Shown piece by piece: positions 22,354-30,187 of a stretch of DNA of 30,187 bases. A program made the position numbers and the translations under genes. Every line of letters begins with the position of its first letter. Positions within the stretch are counted from its first letter, which is position 1. The notes beneath the pieces were generated by a model that did no database searches, had not been told where the DNA came from, and saw only the letters and a program-made list of their open reading frames with translations. Source of the DNA: Dokdonella_A sp039926425 (GTDB taxonomy: Bacteria > Pseudomonadota > Gammaproteobacteria > Xanthomonadales > Rhodanobacteraceae); assembly GCF_039926425.1 (NCBI RefSeq), contig NZ_JBDSWZ010000201.1:1-30187 (forward strand), in the 5' to 3' direction.

Positions 22354-23784
22354 ATGCTCGCGAAGACCTATCCGTATTACCTGGCAAACACTGCGACATC
22401 GCCGAACACTGCCCTCGAAGTCACCGACAAGTATTCGGGCAAGGTCGCAACCCGCGTTGCTCTGGCCGATGCGAAAACGATCGACAAGGCCATCGCCGCC
22501 GCGGTCAAAGCGGAGACGCCAATGCGTCGTCTGCCTCCGCATGCACGCCAGAACATTCTTGAACACTGTGTCGCCCGCTTTCGAGAGCGTCACGACGAAC
22601 TCGCAATGGCGCTGTGCATCGAAGCGGGCAAGCCGATCCGGGATGCCGAAGGCGAAGTGACGCGACTGATCGACACCTTCAAGGTCGCCGCGGAAGAAAG
22701 CGTGCGCATCGACGGTGACGTGATGAACCTCGAAATTTCCGAACGCTCCAACGGCTACCGCGGCTTCGTGCAACGCGTGCCGATCGGCGCGTGTTCGTTC
22801 ATCACGCCGTTCAACTTTCCGTTGAACCTGGTGGCCCACAAGGTTGCCCCGGCGATTGCCGCTGGCTGCCCGTTCGTTTTGAAACCGTCCGGAAAAACGC
22901 CGGTCGGTGCGTTGATCATCGGCGAAATCCTCGCCGAGACCGACCTTCCGAAAGGGGCGTTCTCGATATTGCCCTGCTCCGTCGACGACGCTGACGCGTT
23001 CGTCACCGACGAGCGGCTGAAACTTCTGTCGTTCACCGGCGGGCAGATCGGCTGGGATCTCAAGGCAAAAGCCGGCCGCAAGAAAGTCGTGCTCGAGCTT
23101 GGGGGTAACGCCGCTTGCATTGTCGATGCCGACCAGAAGCGGCGGCTCGACGATGTCATCGACCGGCTGATTTTCGGCAGCTACTACCAGTCGGGCCAGA
23201 GTTGCATCAAAGTACAGCGGATCCTCATCCACGATTCACTTTACGAGACCGTACGCAGGCGCTTCGTCGCTGCAACGAAACAGTTGAAGGCAGGTGATCC
23301 GAAGAAGCGCTCCACCTTCCTCGGCCCGCTGATCGACGAAGCCTCGGCGAAACGGCTCGAATCGTGGATCGACGAAGCGCGCACCAGAGGCGCGAAGGTG
23401 CTCTGTGGCGGCGGGCGCAAGGGTAGTCGCCTCGAAGCGACGGTGCTCGAGAAGGTTCCGCCGGATGCGAAAATCAGCGCACTGGAAGCGTTCGGCCCCG
23501 TCACCCTTCTCGCTCCGTTCAAGCACTTTGACGACGCGTTGGCGCAAGTCAACGCGTCCGACTACGGACTCCAGGCCGGCGTCTTCACGCAGGACATCAG
23601 CCACGCAATGCAGGCGTGGGACACGCTGCATGTGGGCGGCGTGATCATCAACGACGTTCCGAGCTTCCGCGTGGACAACATGCCCTATGGAGGCGTCAAG
23701 GGATCCGGCATTGGTCGCGAGGGCATCCGGTTCGCCATCGAGGACATGACCGAGCGGCGATTGATGGTTCTGCGAGACGTCTGA
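22354..23784 (+). CDS. NAD(P)-dependent aldehyde dehydrogenase family protein
   Basis: Protein of 476 residues, the family's usual length. It should oxidise an aldehyde to the acid with NAD(P). Visible motifs are the Asn region FITPFNFPLNL, KPSGKTP for cofactor binding, LELGGN with general base Glu248, GQSCIKVQRI with the nucleophile Cys284, and the late EAFGPV segment. The usual cofactor-binding FTGS is FTGG here, a mild deviation seen in some members. The start ATG 22354 has CGGAG six bases upstream; an earlier GTG at 22324 would put the ribosome binding site inside the gene. The sequence does not fix the substrate; resemblance is to glyceraldehyde-3-phosphate or lactaldehyde-type enzymes. 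The gene stands alone, convergent with the next one. Confidence 0.93.
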   Translation: MLAKTYPYYLANTATSPNTALEVTDKYSGKVATRVALADAKTIDKAIAAAVKAETPMRRLPPHARQNILEHCVARFRERHDELAMALCIEAGKPIRDAEGEVTRLIDTFKVAAEESVRIDGDVMNLEISERSNGYRGFVQRVPIGACSFITPFNFPLNLVAHKVAPAIAAGCPFVLKPSGKTPVGALIIGEILAETDLPKGAFSILPCSVDDADAFVTDERLKLLSFTGGQIGWDLKAKAGRKKVVLELGGNAACIVDADQKRRLDDVIDRLIFGSYYQSGQSCIKVQRILIHDSLYETVRRRFVAATKQLKAGDPKKRSTFLGPLIDEASAKRLESWIDEARTRGAKVLCGGGRKGSRLEATVLEKVPPDAKISALEAFGPVTLLAPFKHFDDALAQVNASDYGLQAGVFTQDISHAMQAWDTLHVGGVIINDVPSFRVDNMPYGGVKGSGIGREGIRFAIEDMTERRLMVLRDV

Positions 23785-23823
23785 CTGCTCCGGATCCGCG
23801 AGAAAGACCCAGCCTTGCGGCGT

Positions 23824-24174
23824 CTAACCTTCGCACGTCCACGCAACCGGCGGACACGTCACTATCTGCCCGGCCGATTTGCCTCGCGTCGCCATCGGGT
23901 TGTCGCAGACCGCCACGACCTTTCCGGTCACGTTGTTGAAATACGTCGGCGATGCATCGGCAATTTTCGTCGGATCGTAGGCGATTCTCACGAGGTCTCC
24001 GCAGAATACCGGCGCGGCGAGTGCGTCCTGCGCCCAGCCTGCCGCTTCCTGCGCCACATCCGGATGCAATGCCGGCGCAGCGTGACAGCCTCCGAACCAC
24101 AGCACCACGAAGACGCCCCACAAGAAGTACCGCGCGATCGGATTGCCCTGCCCTTCACGCGCAGAGCGAGTCAT
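23824..24174 (-). CDS. Small exported or membrane-anchored protein, unknown function
   Basis: Protein of 116 residues. A hydrophobic segment ARYFLWGVFVVLWFGG (about 14-29) is followed by a Cys. It could be a signal anchor or a lipoprotein signal, although FGGC is a poor lipobox. The rest is soluble and has four more cysteines (VFCGD, VAVCDN, VTCPP, WTCEG), enough for two disulfides, which fits a periplasmic location. I do not recognise the family. Its ATG overlaps the stop of the upstream GFA-family gene (ATGA), so the two are coupled. It is convergent with the aldehyde dehydrogenase, with 39 bases between them. Confidence 0.65.
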   Translation of the reverse strand: MTRSAREGQGNPIARYFLWGVFVVLWFGGCHAAPALHPDVAQEAAGWAQDALAAPVFCGDLVRIAYDPTKIADASPTYFNNVTGKVVAVCDNPMATRGKSAGQIVTCPPVAWTCEG

Positions 24175-24608
24175 GACGTCAGCTCCGCTGCGTCGATTGC
24201 CACCTGCGAGATCCAGTTGCGTTGACGCCGCGCAAGACGCGTCCCGATATCCTCTCCGTCGACATTCGACGACGATCGGACCACCATCTGCTCATCGACG
24301 CCGCGCAACGCAGTCACGTTGACGACCGCAAAGCGAGCGCGTTCGATCGTGCACGACGCGAGGGGAACCACTCCGCAACGCCCGCACACGCGAAATTCCG
24401 CCGTCTGCGTCCCGAATTCATACGACGCCACGAGCGCAGCATCACGGATCCGCACGACCAGTTTGGCAGCAGGATCGGAGGTCCATACCGCGCCATGCGC
24501 GGTGCAGAACGAGCAATCGCAGGCGCGCGCCGGAATGCGTGTCGCATCGGTCGGCCAGTCAAGGATGACGCTGATGTTGCCGCAATGGCACCCGCCCTGG
24601 AACTGCAT
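24171..24608 (-). CDS. GFA-family (glutathione-dependent formaldehyde-activating/CENP-V) protein
   Basis: Protein of 145 residues. The family's zinc-binding cysteines are in place: GGCHCGNISV at the N-terminus, CDCSFCTAHG near residues 30-40, and CGRCGVVPL near residues 74-82. The beta-rich rest fits the fold. Family members are annotated as S-hydroxymethylglutathione synthase or CENP-V-like, but many have no demonstrated activity. The start ATG 24608 has AGGAG five bases upstream; the longer open frame to 24914 is the antisense shadow of the next gene. It lies 61 bases after the DUF1801 gene and overlaps the small exported protein. An aldehyde-related role beside an aldehyde dehydrogenase is tempting, but the two are on opposite strands. 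Confidence 0.88.
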   Translation of the reverse strand: MQFQGGCHCGNISVILDWPTDATRIPARACDCSFCTAHGAVWTSDPAAKLVVRIRDAALVASYEFGTQTAEFRVCGRCGVVPLASCTIERARFAVVNVTALRGVDEQMVVRSSSNVDGEDIGTRLARRQRNWISQVAIDAAELTS

Positions 24609-24669
24609 GTGCGCTCCTGCAATCAAGTCCGATCCGGTATCGGTGACCGTCGATGTGTCCCGAAATCCC

Positions 24670-25095
24670 TCAACCGCCCGCTTCGTGCGTCTGTCTCGTG
24701 TGCGCGACCGACACAGCGACCATCTGCTGCAGCACCGTCGTATCCACATCCCCAAGAGTGCGGATGTAGATGCAGGCTTTCCCCGACTTGTGTTTGCCGA
24801 GCTTTGCGAGGAACCCTTCTCGATCGGGGAATTCACCCGAAAGATACACGCTGATGTCGCCCTTGCGAGACGAGAATCCCACCAGGCATGAATCGCCTTC
24901 GCGGCCACTTTCATATTTGTAGTGATAGCTGCCGAATCCGACGATGCTCGCGCCCCACATGACCGGTTCCTCCCCGGTCGCCCTGGTCATCAGATCGACA
25001 AGTGATTCGCAATCGGTACGTCGTCGCTCTTCGCCAATGGCCGCAAGATAACTCTCGACCGTAATCCGCGTCGCTTTCGTTTTGTTATCCGCCAC
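24670..25095 (-). CDS. DUF1801-domain protein
   Basis: Protein of 141 residues, the usual size. The N-terminal TVESYLAAIGEERRRTDCESLVDLM and the later MWGASIVGFGSYHYKYESG and YLSG segments are typical of DUF1801 (YdhG-like) proteins, small cytoplasmic alpha/beta proteins of unknown biochemical function related to the iron-chaperone (frataxin-like) fold. The start is GTG 25095, with GGGAG six bases upstream. An upstream in-frame extension is not conserved-looking. It is followed by the GFA gene and preceded, 148 bases away, by the wax ester synthase-like gene, all on the minus strand. Function is not assigned. Confidence 0.88.
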   Translation of the reverse strand: MADNKTKATRITVESYLAAIGEERRRTDCESLVDLMTRATGEEPVMWGASIVGFGSYHYKYESGREGDSCLVGFSSRKGDISVYLSGEFPDREGFLAKLGKHKSGKACIYIRTLGDVDTTVLQQMVAVSVAHTRQTHEAGG

Positions 25096-25243
25096 GTCCG
25101 TCTCCCGTGCGTTTCTCAAATCGACCGCAAGCAAGCGCCGATGGAATGATCCGTTGACGTACCCACCTCCCCCGACATGGCGCACCGGGTTCCGGAATGG
25201 CCACGATGTCGTGAGGACTGCGATTCCATCTCGAGGTGTGCGC

Positions 25244-26722
25244 TCAAAGGTGACGACGGAGAGTCGCTTCGGCGTCACCTGCGGCAATCTCCTCGTCCCA
25301 GTCCTCCATCAACGCAATCATCAGCAGCTTCTCGAATTCCTCTGCGAAGAGTTTGACGATTGCGTCGGGATCGGACACGCGTTTGCTGTCGCCGATCACG
25401 CCGAAGTGCACGCGACCGTTGTAGCTGAGGATCGAGAGGCCCAGCCCGATCGAGCCGGTTTGCGGAACCCACACCATCAGCTCGCGCACTTCGACGCCCG
25501 CCATGAACAGCGGTTGCTGTGGGCCGGGAACATTCGTGGCCACCGCCGTTGCCTTGCGACTGAAGAGTTCGAGTGCGGGGCCCTGCAGCGCCGCGGGAGC
25601 CATGCCAAGCGCAGCAAGCAATCCGAATGCAACGACGGCCTGGCGACGACCCTTGAGGTCGCGCATGCTCGCAGCGACGCGTTCGAGCCGACGCAGCGGA
25701 TTTGCTTCGCCGATCGGCAGGTCGAGAAACACCAGTCCGAAATGGTTTCCCAGCTTTTTGGCGTGCTCCAACCGACGAAGGTTGACGGGCACGGTCGCGC
25801 GAATGGTGAGCCCGTCGACGTCCTCGCCACCGTCGCGCAGATAGCCGCGGATCGCGCCAGCCGCACACGCAAGCAGCACGTCGTTCACGGTGCATCCGAG
25901 CGCCTTGCCAAGCGTCTTTACTTCCTCCAGCGGCAGCGGTTCCGCCCAGGCGACGCGTTTGGCGACACCGAGCGGTCCTTTGAGCGCAGTTGGCGGATCG
26001 TCGGACAAAGTGAGCGCGATCGCCAATTCACGGGTGATCTCACCGCCTTCGTGGGCCAGTTCCGCCGCGACGGCGGGATCGGCCATCATCTGCGAGACCT
26101 TGGCCCAGGTTTTTTCACCTGCGGCGAGCATTTTCTGCAGACCACCCTGCATCGGCTCGAGCAGACGCTCGAGCACGGTGCCGCGATCGCGTTTCAGCCA
26201 GGTCTTCGCGAGTTCGGCATGCGCTTCGGGTGTGGGCGCGGTGTCGGTCAGCGACAACAAGACCTGCACCAGCGCAAGGCCGTCCGCATAGCAGTGATGG
26301 ATGCGCGCGACCAGAACGCCTCCGCTTTCGCCGGATGGCGCGTTGTAGCCCTCGATCAGATGGAATTGCCATAGCGGTCTCGACGTGTCGAGCGCAGACG
26401 AGGTCAACTCGCTGACGAACCGCTCCAGCTCCGGCTTGTCCGACGCACCCGGCAGCCGCGCAACGCGCACATGCCAATCGATGTCGAAATCGACATCGGT
26501 TTCCCAGAACGCGCCGGACGGTCCCATCACGGCCTTCTGGCGGAATCGGCGGAACGCAAGGAAGCGTTCGGCGAGTACCTGCCTGATCGCGACCGGATCG
26601 ATCGGTGCAACAAACATCATCACCCCGCAGATCATCATGCGATTGGTGGGGCGCTCCATACGCAGCCAGGCCGTGTCGACCTTGGACATCGGCTCGCGCG
26701 ATCCGTGTTCGCCGTCCCGCAT
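25244..26722 (-). CDS. Wax ester synthase/diacylglycerol acyltransferase (WS/DGAT) family protein
   Basis: Protein of 492 residues. The catalytic HHxxxDG motif is intact as HHCYADG (His142, His143, Asp147, Gly148), preceded by RPLWQFHLIEG as in the family. A C-terminal domain includes TVNDVLLACAAGAIRGYL, RATVPVNLR, NVPGP and GIGLGLSILSYNG-like segments. Such enzymes transfer an acyl group from acyl-CoA to a fatty alcohol or diacylglycerol, making storage lipids. Many paralogues exist with other substrates. The start is uncertain: ATG 26722 has GGGAG nine bases upstream and is preferred. ATG 26761 and ATG 26689 are alternatives, the latter beginning directly with the conserved MSKVDTAWL. It is divergent from the antiporter gene. 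Confidence 0.9.
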   Translation of the reverse strand: MRDGEHGSREPMSKVDTAWLRMERPTNRMMICGVMMFVAPIDPVAIRQVLAERFLAFRRFRQKAVMGPSGAFWETDVDFDIDWHVRVARLPGASDKPELERFVSELTSSALDTSRPLWQFHLIEGYNAPSGESGGVLVARIHHCYADGLALVQVLLSLTDTAPTPEAHAELAKTWLKRDRGTVLERLLEPMQGGLQKMLAAGEKTWAKVSQMMADPAVAAELAHEGGEITRELAIALTLSDDPPTALKGPLGVAKRVAWAEPLPLEEVKTLGKALGCTVNDVLLACAAGAIRGYLRDGGEDVDGLTIRATVPVNLRRLEHAKKLGNHFGLVFLDLPIGEANPLRRLERVAASMRDLKGRRQAVVAFGLLAALGMAPAALQGPALELFSRKATAVATNVPGPQQPLFMAGVEVRELMVWVPQTGSIGLGLSILSYNGRVHFGVIGDSKRVSDPDAIVKLFAEEFEKLLMIALMEDWDEEIAAGDAEATLRRHL

Positions 26723-26898
26723 CTGCCACTTCTCCCATCTCGCGAATCGACGCCGTAGCATCGGTGCGTGACCGACAAAAGGCAATGCGGGCGCGCGGCG
26801 GGACAGAAAACCTCGCGAGCAGCGTCGACCGGACTGCTCGCGCGCGACGCAGGCGCTGTGCAATAGTCCCGGTCGACTTCCGACCCACCACGTCTGAC

Positions 26899-28095
26899 AT
26901 GCACGAAACCGGCGCGATCCTGCTCACCCTCTTCGCCATTTTCGTCGCCGCGCAAATCGGCGCTGAAATTGCGCAGCGCCTGAAGCTGCCCGGGGTTGTC
27001 GGCGAAATCGTCGCGGGTTGCGCGATTGGCCCCTCCGCACTCGGGTGGATCCAGCCTTCGCAGATCGCCGCAGGCACGCCTCTCGACGTGCTGGCCGAGA
27101 TCGGAGTGGTGCTGCTGCTGTTTTCGGTTGGCCTCGAAACGCGACTCGACGATCTGAAAAAGGTGGGCCGCAGCGCGTTCCTGGTCGGAGTGCTCGGAGT
27201 CATCATTCCGTTTGCACTCGGCTCGCTATGGGCGCACGGCAACGGGTTCGATTGGACGAAGTCGCTGTTTGTCGCAGCGGCGTTTGTCGCCACGTCCGCC
27301 GGGATCACCGCGCGCGTATTGCAGGAGCTTGGTGTGCTCGGCCGCATCGAAGCCAGGGTGATCCTCGGCGCCGCCGTGATTGATGACATCCTGGCGATGC
27401 TGCTGCTCGGCGTCGTGACGTCATTGCAGGCGGGCGGAGGAGTCAACTTCGGCAGTCTTTTGTTCGTGCTGGTGCAGGCGGTCGGCTTCGTCGTCGTCAT
27501 CGGCTGGGTAGGTACACGCGTGATGCGTCAGCGCGCACACTGGCTCGACCAACCGATCAATCCACATTCCGCACTCACTATCGCATTGGCAATTTGTCTC
27601 GGGCTTGCGTATCTCTCGACCGAGTTTGGCCTCGCTGCGATCATCGGCGCTTTTCTCGCCGGCATGATCGCCTCGGAGATGCACCAGCGCGAAGAACTTG
27701 AACATCAGATGCAGCCTCTTCTTGCGTTGCTGACGCCCTTCTTCTTCGTTGTCACAGGTGCAAAAATCGAACTCGCCGTATTTGCCCAACCCGCAGCGCT
27801 CTGGATGCTGCTGGTCGTCACCGTCATTGCAATCGCGTCCAAATTGGCCGGCGGATTCCTCGGCGCGCTATCGCTCGGCAAGCGTAGCGCTCTGATCGTC
27901 GGCGTCGGCATGGTGCCGCGCGGCGAAGTTGGCGTGGTCATCGCCAGCCTCGGATTGGTCGCGGGCGTATTCTCCAACGAGATCTATGCGGTCATCGTCG
28001 CCATGTCGCTTCTCACCTCGATCGTCACTCCTCCGGTGCTGGCGATGTTGCTGAAACACCAGCAGGACGAGCACATCGGAACCCCTTCGGCGTAG
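26899..28095 (+). CDS. CPA2-family monovalent cation/proton antiporter
   Basis: Protein of 398 residues with about 12-13 hydrophobic segments, a complete Na+/H+ exchanger domain. Family features are LPGVVGEIVAGCAIGPS near the N-terminus, VLLLFSVGLETRLDDL, the FVATSAGITARVLQELG segment, and AAVIDDILAMLLL with the paired aspartates essential for transport (about residues 160-161). There is no C-terminal TrkA-N/RCK domain, so it is shorter than KefB/KefC. The ion (Na+ or K+) cannot be told. The ATG at 26899 is chosen because it begins just before the first helix; the open frame extends upstream only as antisense of the WS/DGAT gene. The DUF885 gene follows 96 bases later. Confidence 0.92.
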   Translation: MHETGAILLTLFAIFVAAQIGAEIAQRLKLPGVVGEIVAGCAIGPSALGWIQPSQIAAGTPLDVLAEIGVVLLLFSVGLETRLDDLKKVGRSAFLVGVLGVIIPFALGSLWAHGNGFDWTKSLFVAAAFVATSAGITARVLQELGVLGRIEARVILGAAVIDDILAMLLLGVVTSLQAGGGVNFGSLLFVLVQAVGFVVVIGWVGTRVMRQRAHWLDQPINPHSALTIALAICLGLAYLSTEFGLAAIIGAFLAGMIASEMHQREELEHQMQPLLALLTPFFFVVTGAKIELAVFAQPAALWMLLVVTVIAIASKLAGGFLGALSLGKRSALIVGVGMVPRGEVGVVIASLGLVAGVFSNEIYAVIVAMSLLTSIVTPPVLAMLLKHQQDEHIGTPSA

Positions 28096-28191
28096 CGGAA
28101 TCGAGTCCCCGCTCGAGGACGAAAGGCACTGGACGGTCTGAGCGCGCGCCGCCACCATGACGGTTCCCGCTGCCTGACGGAGATTCTGACG

Positions 28192-29952
28192 ATGATCCAG
28201 CGTTTCTTGCCCCTGCACTTTGCGCTGGCTGCGCTGTTGTCCCTTTCTGCGGCACCAGCGTTCGCAGATGGGACGGACGGAAACGCCCGGTTGGCGACCC
28301 TCGCCGACGAGTTCTTCGACTCGTACTATTTCCCGACCAACCCGACCATCGCAACGCAGGACGGCATCCACGCGTACGACGATCGGCTGGAAGATTATTC
28401 GCGCGCAGGCATCGATCGGCAGGTGTCGGCCCTGCAGGCATTCGAGACGCGCGTGTCGGCGATCGACACGTCCACGTTCGATCCGCAGCACCGCGGCGAC
28501 CGCGATCTGCTGCTCAACACGATGCGGGGAACTCTTCTGACGTTGCAGACGATCCGCCCGTGGGAGAAAAATCCGGATATTTACTCCGGCGGCATCACGA
28601 ACAGCGCGTTCGTGATCATCGAGCGCAAGTTTGCATCCGCCGAGGAGCGGCTGCGGAAACTCATCGCTCGCGAAAAACAGATGCCTGCTGTGTTGCAGGC
28701 GGCAAAGAGGAATCTGCGGAATCCGCCGAAAATCTATACCGAGATCGCGCTGGAACAGATGCCCGGACTGATCGGCTTCTTCAAGGACGACGTGCCGGCC
28801 GCGTTTGCCGACGTCACCGACGCCGATTTGAAAAAGACGTTCACCGAATCGAACGGCGCGGTGATGAAGGCGCTGGGCGACTACGAGATCTGGTTGAAGA
28901 CCACGCTGCTTCCCGCATCGAAAGGCGACTTCCGTATCGGTGCCGAGACCTACCGCAAGAAACTGCTCTTCGACGAAATGGTCGACACGCCGCTCGCGCG
29001 GCTGATTGAAATCGACCTCGCGGACCTGCGCAAGAACCAGGCCGAATTCGCGCGCGTCGCGAAGGAACTCGATCCCGACAAGACGACGGCGCAGGTACTC
29101 GCCGATCTTGCGGCCGATCACCCCGAACCCGGCAAATTGCTGGAAAGTTTCCGGTCAACGTTCGACGGCCTGACCCGGTTCATCGCGGAGAAAAAGATCA
29201 TCAGGATTCCGTCGACCGTGCGTCCGATCCTCGAGGAGACGCCGCCGTTCATGCGCGCGACCACGTTCGCGTCGATGGACACGCCCGGGCCGTTCGAAGC
29301 GTCGGCGAAGGAAGCGTATTTCAACGTGACGCTGCCCGAGGCCGGCTGGGATCCGAAGCGCACCGCGGAGTTCATGGCGCAGTTCAACGACCCGGTGATC
29401 AGCAACGTCGCGGTCCATGAGGCGTATCCCGGCCACTATGTGCAGTTCCTGTGGATGCACGACGTGAAGGATCGCGTTCGCAAACTCCTCGGTGCTGCAA
29501 CCAACTCGGAAGGCTGGGCCCATTATTGCGAGCAGATGATGCTCGATGAGGGTCTGGCGCAGTCGGTGTTTCCGAACGACCCACGTCAGCAGAAGCTGCT
29601 GAAACTCGGTCAGCTGCAGGATGCCCTGCTGCGCAATGCGCGCTTCTACGTCGGCATCAAGCTGCACACGGGCGAGATCACCTTCGGGCAGGCAATCGAT
29701 TTCTTCGTCAAGGAAGGATTCCAGTCGAGGGCGGTCGGGCTGGTCGAAACGAAACGTGGAACATCGGATCCGACCTACCTCTATTACACGCTCGGAAAGC
29801 TCGAGATCCTCAAGCTGCGCGACGACGTGAAGGCAAAGGAAGGCGCCGCCTTCACTCTGGAGTCGTTCCACAACCGCTTCATGCAGGAAGGCTTCGCGCC
29901 CATCCGCATCGTGCGGCGCGCGATGCTGAAGGACGAGTCTCCGACACTTTGA
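28192..29952 (+). CDS. Exported DUF885-family putative metalloprotease
   Basis: Protein of 586 residues. A signal peptide (about 1-25) with core LALAALLSL-like residues ends in APAFA, so the mature protein is periplasmic or secreted. The zinc-binding motif HEAYPGHYVQF (His409, Glu410, His415) and a downstream glutamate in NSEGWAHYCEQMM (about Glu440) match the HExxxGH-type gluzincin pattern of DUF885 proteins, many of which are annotated as putative peptidases. The N-terminal half is helical. GGAG lies nine bases before ATG 28192. Substrate unknown; length is typical. The gene lies 96 bases behind the antiporter on the same strand and could be cotranscribed. Confidence 0.92.
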   Translation: MIQRFLPLHFALAALLSLSAAPAFADGTDGNARLATLADEFFDSYYFPTNPTIATQDGIHAYDDRLEDYSRAGIDRQVSALQAFETRVSAIDTSTFDPQHRGDRDLLLNTMRGTLLTLQTIRPWEKNPDIYSGGITNSAFVIIERKFASAEERLRKLIAREKQMPAVLQAAKRNLRNPPKIYTEIALEQMPGLIGFFKDDVPAAFADVTDADLKKTFTESNGAVMKALGDYEIWLKTTLLPASKGDFRIGAETYRKKLLFDEMVDTPLARLIEIDLADLRKNQAEFARVAKELDPDKTTAQVLADLAADHPEPGKLLESFRSTFDGLTRFIAEKKIIRIPSTVRPILEETPPFMRATTFASMDTPGPFEASAKEAYFNVTLPEAGWDPKRTAEFMAQFNDPVISNVAVHEAYPGHYVQFLWMHDVKDRVRKLLGAATNSEGWAHYCEQMMLDEGLAQSVFPNDPRQQKLLKLGQLQDALLRNARFYVGIKLHTGEITFGQAIDFFVKEGFQSRAVGLVETKRGTSDPTYLYYTLGKLEILKLRDDVKAKEGAAFTLESFHNRFMQEGFAPIRIVRRAMLKDESPTL

Positions 29953-30187
29953 TGCAAAGATCGAGTTGTCGAACGACGTGCCGTTTTCGTCGGCCGGACG
30001 CGCACTTTGAGGCCGGCGCTCTTCTCCAGGTCCCCAAGGAACTGCCGGCCGACCTGCAGTCGTCCAGCCTTGTATTGTGGATTTGCCTGAGTCGCCCTCG
30101 GGCAAAGGGTGGGCGGATGCCGTGTCCAGCCTTGGTTGCTAGACCGCTCCGTAGATGGTGCAGCGCCCACCCGGTTTTGAACTTGCG
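29953..30187. other. Terminal 235 bases without a convincing gene
   Basis: A plus-strand frame beginning at ATG 29952, overlapping the DUF885 stop, stays open to the window end. Its translation is rich in Arg and Cys and looks non-coding. Minus-strand frames run on as antisense of the DUF885 gene. The stretch holds an 11-base direct repeat gtccagccttg (starting 30062 and near 30124) and a 9-base inverted repeat, GGGTGGGCG (30107-30115) and CGCCCACCC (30164-30172). I recognise no known structural RNA. Confidence 0.4.

Noticed and set aside
21943..23232. 429-codon minus-strand open frame
   Set aside because: It is antisense to xseA and the aldehyde dehydrogenase gene, both of which have complete motifs.
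27868..29121. 417-codon minus-strand open frame
   Set aside because: It is antisense to the antiporter end and the DUF885 gene, with no domain seen.
29952..30187. Plus-strand frame overlapping the DUF885 stop and open to the window end
   Set aside because: There is no ribosome binding site, and the Arg/Cys-rich composition is unlike the neighbouring genes.

Overview
The window is a GC-rich, gene-dense stretch of a Gram-negative chromosome. It carries LPS (kdsB), MEP-pathway (ispG), phospholipid (pgsA, cardiolipin synthase) and DNA-repair (uvrC, xseA) genes. The most likely source is a gammaproteobacterium of the Xanthomonadales/Lysobacterales. Supporting points are the kdsB–phosphatase–uvrC–pgsA block, an HU protein with a Lys/Ala-rich tail, and a surface protein with an Ig-like repeat and a terminal '…NGFE' tail. 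This assignment is inferred from gene content, not from a search. I see no insertion sequence, prophage or CRISPR array.

Layout. (1) 1-201: C-terminus of an Ig-like exported protein. (2) 202-1025: non-coding stretch with diverged short repeats, a strong intrinsic terminator (738-770) and a promoter (948-975). (3) 1026-7698: same-strand signalling cluster of an exported protein of unknown function, an FHA–GAF protein, a 1122-residue Ser/Thr kinase with a TolB/CsgG-like region and TPRs, a soluble NarX/DesK-type histidine kinase, and a NarL-type regulator. The last three are tightly coupled. (4) 7786-8318: HU-family protein, possibly preceded by an overlapping small ORF. (5) 14188-8425, minus strand: kdsB, low-molecular-weight phosphatase, NHLRC2-like protein, uvrC, pgsA, then tRNA-Gly, tRNA-Cys and tRNA-Leu. 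The order from uvrC onward matches E. coli uvrC-pgsA-glyW-cysT-leuZ. (6) 14359-15342: EamA transporter. (7) 19107-15445, minus: PilZ-like protein, ispG, PAP2 phosphatase, overlapping or abutting. (8) 19267-22219: cardiolipin synthase and xseA. (9) 22354-23784: aldehyde dehydrogenase. (10) 26722-23824, minus: wax ester synthase/DGAT-like protein, DUF1801 protein, GFA-family protein and a small cysteine-containing protein. (11) 26899-29952: CPA2 cation/proton antiporter and exported DUF885 metalloprotein. The last 235 bases hold no convincing gene.

How the parts may work together. The 1026-7698 cluster is the least ordinary region. A membrane Hanks-type kinase, a phosphothreonine-reading FHA protein and a two-component pair with no sensor domain of its own lie together behind one exported unknown. 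This suggests one envelope-to-transcription relay, although no step is proven by sequence. The PilZ–ispG–PAP2 group may link isoprenoid supply with lipid-pyrophosphate recycling. The kdsB-to-tRNA block is mainly conserved housekeeping.
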